The notes under the pieces: model-generated | What the model was told of the DNA's origin: nothing | Databases searched by the model: none | What the model saw: only the letters and a program-made list of their open reading frames with translations | In this document: one piece after another, positions 16,211-19,230 of the stretch | Position numbering within the stretch: the stretch's first letter is position 1 | Layout: each line of letters begins with the position of its first letter | Source of the DNA: Candidatus Poribacteria bacterium | Lineage (GTDB): Bacteria > Poribacteria > DTPJ01 > WJIO01 | Assembly: GCA_014730235.1 (NCBI GenBank) | Contig: WJIO01000160.1 | Span: 1-19,230, forward strand | Length of the DNA: 19,230 nt | Reading direction: 5' to 3' | Made by a program: the position numbers and the translations under genes

Positions 16211-18037
16211 CTAAAGTTTCTTTTTCAGGATAATGCCCCATTTACCTACAGCCCATAGAGTGCCATCGGCGTAGCATATATCATAGAGTTCGCTTTCCAC
16301 CAATTTCGATATTTCATTCCACGAGGAACCACCATCAGTTGTTTCCAGTATAGTTCCTTCAGCACCCACGATCCAGCCTTTTTGGGGATCTACAAAGATC
16401 ACATCATTCATGTTACCAAAATAACCTGCAGTTCCCATGTTCCACATCATACCGCCATCGGTAGTATACATGTAAGTACCCATGGCACCAACGATCCATC
16501 CTTTTGTATCATCAATGAAAAATACACTGTTCATGTCCGTACCACCGTATATAGGCGCAGGTTTCCACGTCATACCACCATCTTTTGTTTGCAGGGCTTT
16601 GCCAAACTGACCTGTGATCCAACCTTCGTCAGGGTTGGTAAAGTAGGACCTGCGAAGTTCCATCATATCGCCCATGCCGTCACCCTGGGTTATCCATGTT
16701 TTACCACCGTCAAAAGTATGACGTAAAGTTCCAAAATGGCCCACCAGCCAGCCGCGTTTTTCATCTACAAAGAAAGCGTGGTTAAGCTTAAACACTGTAC
16801 CCACATTAACGGATTCCCAGTGTTTTCCGCCGTCGTGAGTGCGTCTTGTTAAACCCATGTCACCGGTTGCCCAGCCGTTATTTTCATCAAAGAATAAAAT
16901 GCTGGAGAGTTCAAAAAGCGAGTTGCTTTGCTGAGTTTTCCAGGTTTTACCTCCGTCATCTGTAAACAAAATAGTACCCGCTGTTCCACAGATCCATCCT
17001 GTTTCAGCATCTATGAAGAATGCGCTTTTAAGGTCGCTGCTGCCGCCTTTTTCGGTCTGGATTTCCCATGTTTTACCTGCATCTGCAGTATGCAGAATAG
17101 TTCCTGATGCGCATGAAAGCCATCCCTCTTCCGGGCTTATAAAGCAACCCTGATATATACGAAGCCCGATCTGAGGATCCTGTACTTCCCATGTTTTACC
17201 TGCATCGGCTGAATGTAATATAGTGCCAAAACCACCCACAGCCCATATATGGTCTGTACCGTAGAAATATATACCGTATAATGGTGATGCCATACCATTG
17301 GGCGTGGGCACATTTGCAGGGAAGCTTTTCCATTCTTCGCCGCCGTTTACTGTACCCATAAGTGTTCCCAGACCACCGACAGCGCCGCCGATTTTATCAT
17401 TGGCGAAATACACATCGGTTATAATACCTGCCTGACCCTGGGATTCACCCATTGGTGGATCCTGAGATTTCCATGTTTTACCACCGTCGGATGTGTGTAA
17501 TATGGTAGCTCCGCCGCCTACACCCCAGGCGTGGGTAGTGCTTCCTGCGCTTATACCCATAATTTCGTTATTGGTATCGGAATTCTGAGCTACCCAGGTA
17601 TTTCCTCCGTCTTCTGTATGTATTATAGTTCCACCATCACCAGATGCCCACCCGACTTTTGAATCGGCAAAGCTTACACTTAATAACCAACTTCGGGTTG
17701 GCGTTTTTTGCTCTATCCATGTCTGACCGCCGTTGGTTGTATGTAAAACAGTTCCATTACCGCCCACTACCCAACCTGTTTGGGGATCTATAAAAGTTAT
17801 AGATTCAAGGTTAAAGGTAACGCCGCTGTTCTGAGGATTCCAGGTTTTACCACCGTCGGTTGTATGGAGTATAACCCCCTGTTTTCCACACGTCCAGCCG
17901 TTTTGTGAATCAATGAAATATACATCAATAAAATCCGTCTGCCATTCGGGATTTCTAACCACCTGCCATGGTCCAGCCATAGCAGTTCCACAAATTAATA
18001 ACATCGCAAATGCTAATAATAAGCCTTTGTATTTCAT
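16211..18037 (-). CDS. Secreted YCF48/BNR-repeat beta-propeller protein (first in operon)
   Basis: The frame opens at 18079, but the ATG at 18035-18037 follows AGGAGGT at 8 nt and begins a classical signal peptide, MKYKGLLLAFAMLLICGTAMA, with cleavage likely after AMA. The mature protein (608 residues in total) has about 13 Asp-box-type repeats (DGGKTW, NGGQTW, DAGKTW, DGGMTW and similar), each ending a roughly 45-residue unit with GW..G..G.I..T. It is a full-length paralogue of the 13084-14955 protein but clearly diverged from it, and lacks the Pro/Arg loop. It is predicted to act outside the cytoplasm as a protein- or ligand-binding scaffold. It is the first gene after the operon promoter. 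Confidence 0.88.
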   Translation of the reverse strand: MKYKGLLLAFAMLLICGTAMAGPWQVVRNPEWQTDFIDVYFIDSQNGWTCGKQGVILHTTDGGKTWNPQNSGVTFNLESITFIDPQTGWVVGGNGTVLHTTNGGQTWIEQKTPTRSWLLSVSFADSKVGWASGDGGTIIHTEDGGNTWVAQNSDTNNEIMGISAGSTTHAWGVGGGATILHTSDGGKTWKSQDPPMGESQGQAGIITDVYFANDKIGGAVGGLGTLMGTVNGGEEWKSFPANVPTPNGMASPLYGIYFYGTDHIWAVGGFGTILHSADAGKTWEVQDPQIGLRIYQGCFISPEEGWLSCASGTILHTADAGKTWEIQTEKGGSSDLKSAFFIDAETGWICGTAGTILFTDDGGKTWKTQQSNSLFELSSILFFDENNGWATGDMGLTRRTHDGGKHWESVNVGTVFKLNHAFFVDEKRGWLVGHFGTLRHTFDGGKTWITQGDGMGDMMELRRSYFTNPDEGWITGQFGKALQTKDGGMTWKPAPIYGGTDMNSVFFIDDTKGWIVGAMGTYMYTTDGGMMWNMGTAGYFGNMNDVIFVDPQKGWIVGAEGTILETTDGGSSWNEISKLVESELYDICYADGTLWAVGKWGIILKKKL

Positions 18038-18161
18038 TACAAAATACCTCCTAAAACAAATATTAGATCTAAACAACAATGGTTAAATTATTCCCGTTAA
18101 AGGAATATTCTATTTCTCAAGTAAACATAAATCAAATGCAAAATACGTTACCTTTGAATTT

Positions 18162-18190
18162 ATCATACCTCTAACAAAGGTCTTTATCAA
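18162..18190 (-). promoter_or_regulatory. Sigma-70-type promoter of the YCF48/kinase operon
   Basis: On the minus strand, TTGATA (18190-18185), exactly 17 nt, then TATGAT (18167-18162). Both boxes are within two bases of consensus. Transcription would start near 18155, giving a leader of about 120 nt before the ATG at 18037. The leader is AT-rich and I see no convincing riboswitch or operator. MITE copy 5 ends 58 bp upstream of the -35 box. Confidence 0.6.
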
Positions 18191-18247
18191 GGATTTTTTT
18201 ATATTGTATGACAAAATACATGTCTCAATTTAGTCGGTTGAAATTTT

Positions 18248-18389
18248 GGTTCTTCCGGGTTTAGCATGATAAAGATAAGAAACTTCTTTATGCTGTCATT
18301 CCTGCTTCAAGCTTTTTGAAAAAGCTTGAAGCAGGAATGACAGGCTGAGAAAATTTTCAAATTATTACCATACTCAAACCGGAAGAGCC
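18248..18389 (+). mobile_element. MITE-like element copy 5 (142 bp)
   Basis: Begins GGTTCTTCCGGGTTTAG and ends CCGGAAGAGCC, with the same palindromic core as copy 2 (TTCAAGCTTTTTGAAAAAGC inside the CATTCCTG arms). The flanks GAAATTTT and AAAGCTTT are only loosely alike, so a target duplication, if present, has decayed. The right flank 18390-18421 is the sequence that also adjoins copy 1. It lies upstream of the YCF48 operon promoter, between divergently transcribed genes. Confidence 0.85.
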
Positions 18390-18421
18390 AAAGCTTTCAC
18401 GGACATAAATTTTATGCTTCG
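18390..18421. repeat. 32-bp sequence shared with the flank of MITE copy 1
   Basis: The stretch beginning AAAGCTTTCACGGACATAAA matches 2768-2799 at 28 of 32 positions, and in both places directly abuts the GAGCC end of a MITE. Because the two MITEs are in opposite orientation, this segment is not part of the MITE itself. It is either a second repeat that serves as insertion site or the remnant of a larger element. Confidence 0.6.
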
Positions 18422-18581
18422 ATAACAAATTAGATGTTTGACGTTTTTGTGATTATATGTTATATTTATACATGTAGGAAGTAGGTTTCCTATTACCTAC
18501 AGTTAATTGTTTATCTATTTTATTAAGCGACACTTTAAATAATACTATACATAATCGTCAAAAAATGGATATAATTTAGTT

Positions 18582-18657
18582 GTCATTCCTGGGAAAGCAG
18601 GAATCCAGTCTCTCAGGATAATGCTTTTTTCTGGATTCCTGCTTTCCCAGGAATGAC
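18582..18657. repeat. Stand-alone palindrome of the MITE core type
   Basis: A 27-bp perfect inverted repeat (arms 18582-18608 and 18631-18657, starting GTCATTCCTGGGAAAGCAGG and ending in AATCCAG) around a 22-nt loop. It has no GGTTCTTCC/GGAAGAACC arms. It is of the same class as the core of copy 3. It lies upstream of the small gene at 18743, and no T-tract follows it, so it is not a standard terminator. Confidence 0.85.
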
Positions 18658-18742
18658 GAATTTTGTAATTTACCATAATTATAAAGGTATTTTCTAAACA
18701 CATTTTTCATTTTTTAACGATTACTATACAGGAGTTAAACAA

Positions 18743-19006
18743 ATGGGATCTCAGAAAAAAATAGCAAATACTATTGAAAAAACAGATGATAAAAGTTTTA
18801 AAGTTATTACTTCTGACACCGAGGAATTAAAATACAGCAAAGCTTATAGAATTAAAGGAGTAACTAGAAGCATAGTGGTAGACGCTTTAAAAGTAATGGA
18901 CGATATGTGGGAAGATTGCCAGGAATCTCCCCAGCTTATGGAAAATTATTACCAGCTTCGCCATTACCTGAGCTATTTAAAGCGTTTTTGTGAAGGAAAA
19001 GTGTAA
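18743..19006 (+). CDS. Small hypothetical protein (87 aa)
   Basis: I do not recognise this family. The 87-residue product is soluble, charged and largely helical in its second half, with an aromatic-rich tail (NYYQLRHYLSYLKRF), no signal peptide and only two cysteines. An AGGAG site (18730-18734) lies 8 nt before the ATG, and codon use looks like that of its neighbours, which supports a real gene. It is isolated: the core-type palindrome lies upstream, and the convergent C-terminal fragment of a secreted protein downstream. Confidence 0.6.
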   Translation: MGSQKKIANTIEKTDDKSFKVITSDTEELKYSKAYRIKGVTRSIVVDALKVMDDMWEDCQESPQLMENYYQLRHYLSYLKRFCEGKV

Positions 19007-19070
19007 ATCACAAATTGTAGAAACTATTTAATTGTAAATTCAGCTTTTAAGCCCTTTGTTTCTCCTCTCG

Positions 19071-19229
19071 TTATTCTTTTTCAAATCTTTCGGGGAAATC
19101 GTCTTTAAGTCCGATTTCACTGGTATCAATGTTCTTAAATCCCAATTTCAGTGCAGGGGATTCGGGTTTTAAGTTGTAATTCCTGTTTTTCGGGTCTACG
19201 AACATGGGGTCAGCGACTATACTGTTCTG
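19071..19229 (-). CDS. C-terminal fragment of a secreted beta-helix / pectate-lyase-like protein
   Basis: The minus strand carries an open frame of 52 codons that runs off the window edge and stops at 19071-19073. It contains the pattern SIVADPMFVDPKN followed by NYNLKPESPALKLGF and IDTSEIGL. This 'adjacent-remainder plus SPALxxG' ending is typical of right-handed parallel beta-helix proteins that bind or cleave polysaccharides in Planctomycetota, Lentisphaerota and similar bacteria. The catalytic part is outside the window, so activity cannot be stated. The frame is too short to show in a listing of long ORFs. Confidence 0.75.
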   Translation of the reverse strand, partial: QNSIVADPMFVDPKNRNYNLKPESPALKLGFKNIDTSEIGLKDDFPERFEKE

Positions 19230-19230
19230 A

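Noticed and set aside
13084-18037. A photosystem II assembly role for the YCF48-like proteins
   Set aside because: No photosynthesis gene is present and the proteins have twice the usual number of repeats. Only the fold similarity holds.
13084-18037. Periodic DNA repeats (the CCATGTTTTACCACCGTC type) as a CRISPR or satellite array
   Set aside because: They are the codons for the DGGKTW hairpins in two open reading frames, with variable spacing and sequence.

Overview
The window is AT-rich bacterial DNA with short intergenic gaps, Shine-Dalgarno sites of the AGGAGG type and some TTG starts. A glycyl radical enzyme points to an anaerobic or micro-oxic lifestyle. Two large secreted BNR/YCF48 repeat proteins, a glycosidase-like protein and the tail of a beta-helix-type protein suggest an uncultivated environmental lineage of the Poribacteria/Lentisphaerota/Planctomycetota kind. 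That placement is an impression, and no marker gene here fixes the phylum.

Layout. Positions 1-2412: panD (aspartate decarboxylase, TTG start) converges on a minus-strand three-gene unit made of a zinc-dependent medium-chain dehydrogenase, a NusG-domain-II protein and a Gx-family (HepS-I-like) membrane protein. Positions 2916-7425, plus strand: a pyruvate-formate-lyase-like glycyl radical enzyme with an atypical GCHE active-site loop, a HEPN/MNT pair and a class III aminotransferase. Positions 7455-10332, minus strand: an ABC-F ATPase and an aldo/keto reductase. Positions 10663-11154: a GNAT acetyltransferase. Positions 11292-18037, minus strand: a tight four-gene operon reading YCF48-like, cNMP-domain histidine kinase, YCF48-like, glycosidase-like, with a good sigma-70-type promoter upstream. 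Positions 18743-19006: a small unrecognised protein. Positions 19071-19229: the C-terminus of a minus-strand secreted beta-helix-type protein running out of the window.

The strongest unannotated structure is a family of small non-autonomous inverted-repeat elements (MITE-like, about 121-164 bp). Their arms are about 57 bp, with ends GGTTCTTCCGG / CCGGAAGAACC, around an exchangeable palindromic core that starts GTCATTCCTG. Six copies (one cut by the window edge, one truncated), one core-only relative and a possible short scar lie in or at gene junctions. Three copies have exact 7-8 bp flanking duplications. Removing one copy brings the HEPN start to 16 nt from the glycyl radical enzyme stop, so the element appears to have split a compact operon. 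Another copy supplies the stop codon and last residues of the glycosidase-like gene.

Candidate undescribed systems are (i) the glycyl radical enzyme with its dehydrogenase and aminotransferase neighbours but no activase in view, and (ii) the secreted-propeller / soluble sensor-kinase / secreted-propeller / glycosidase-like operon.
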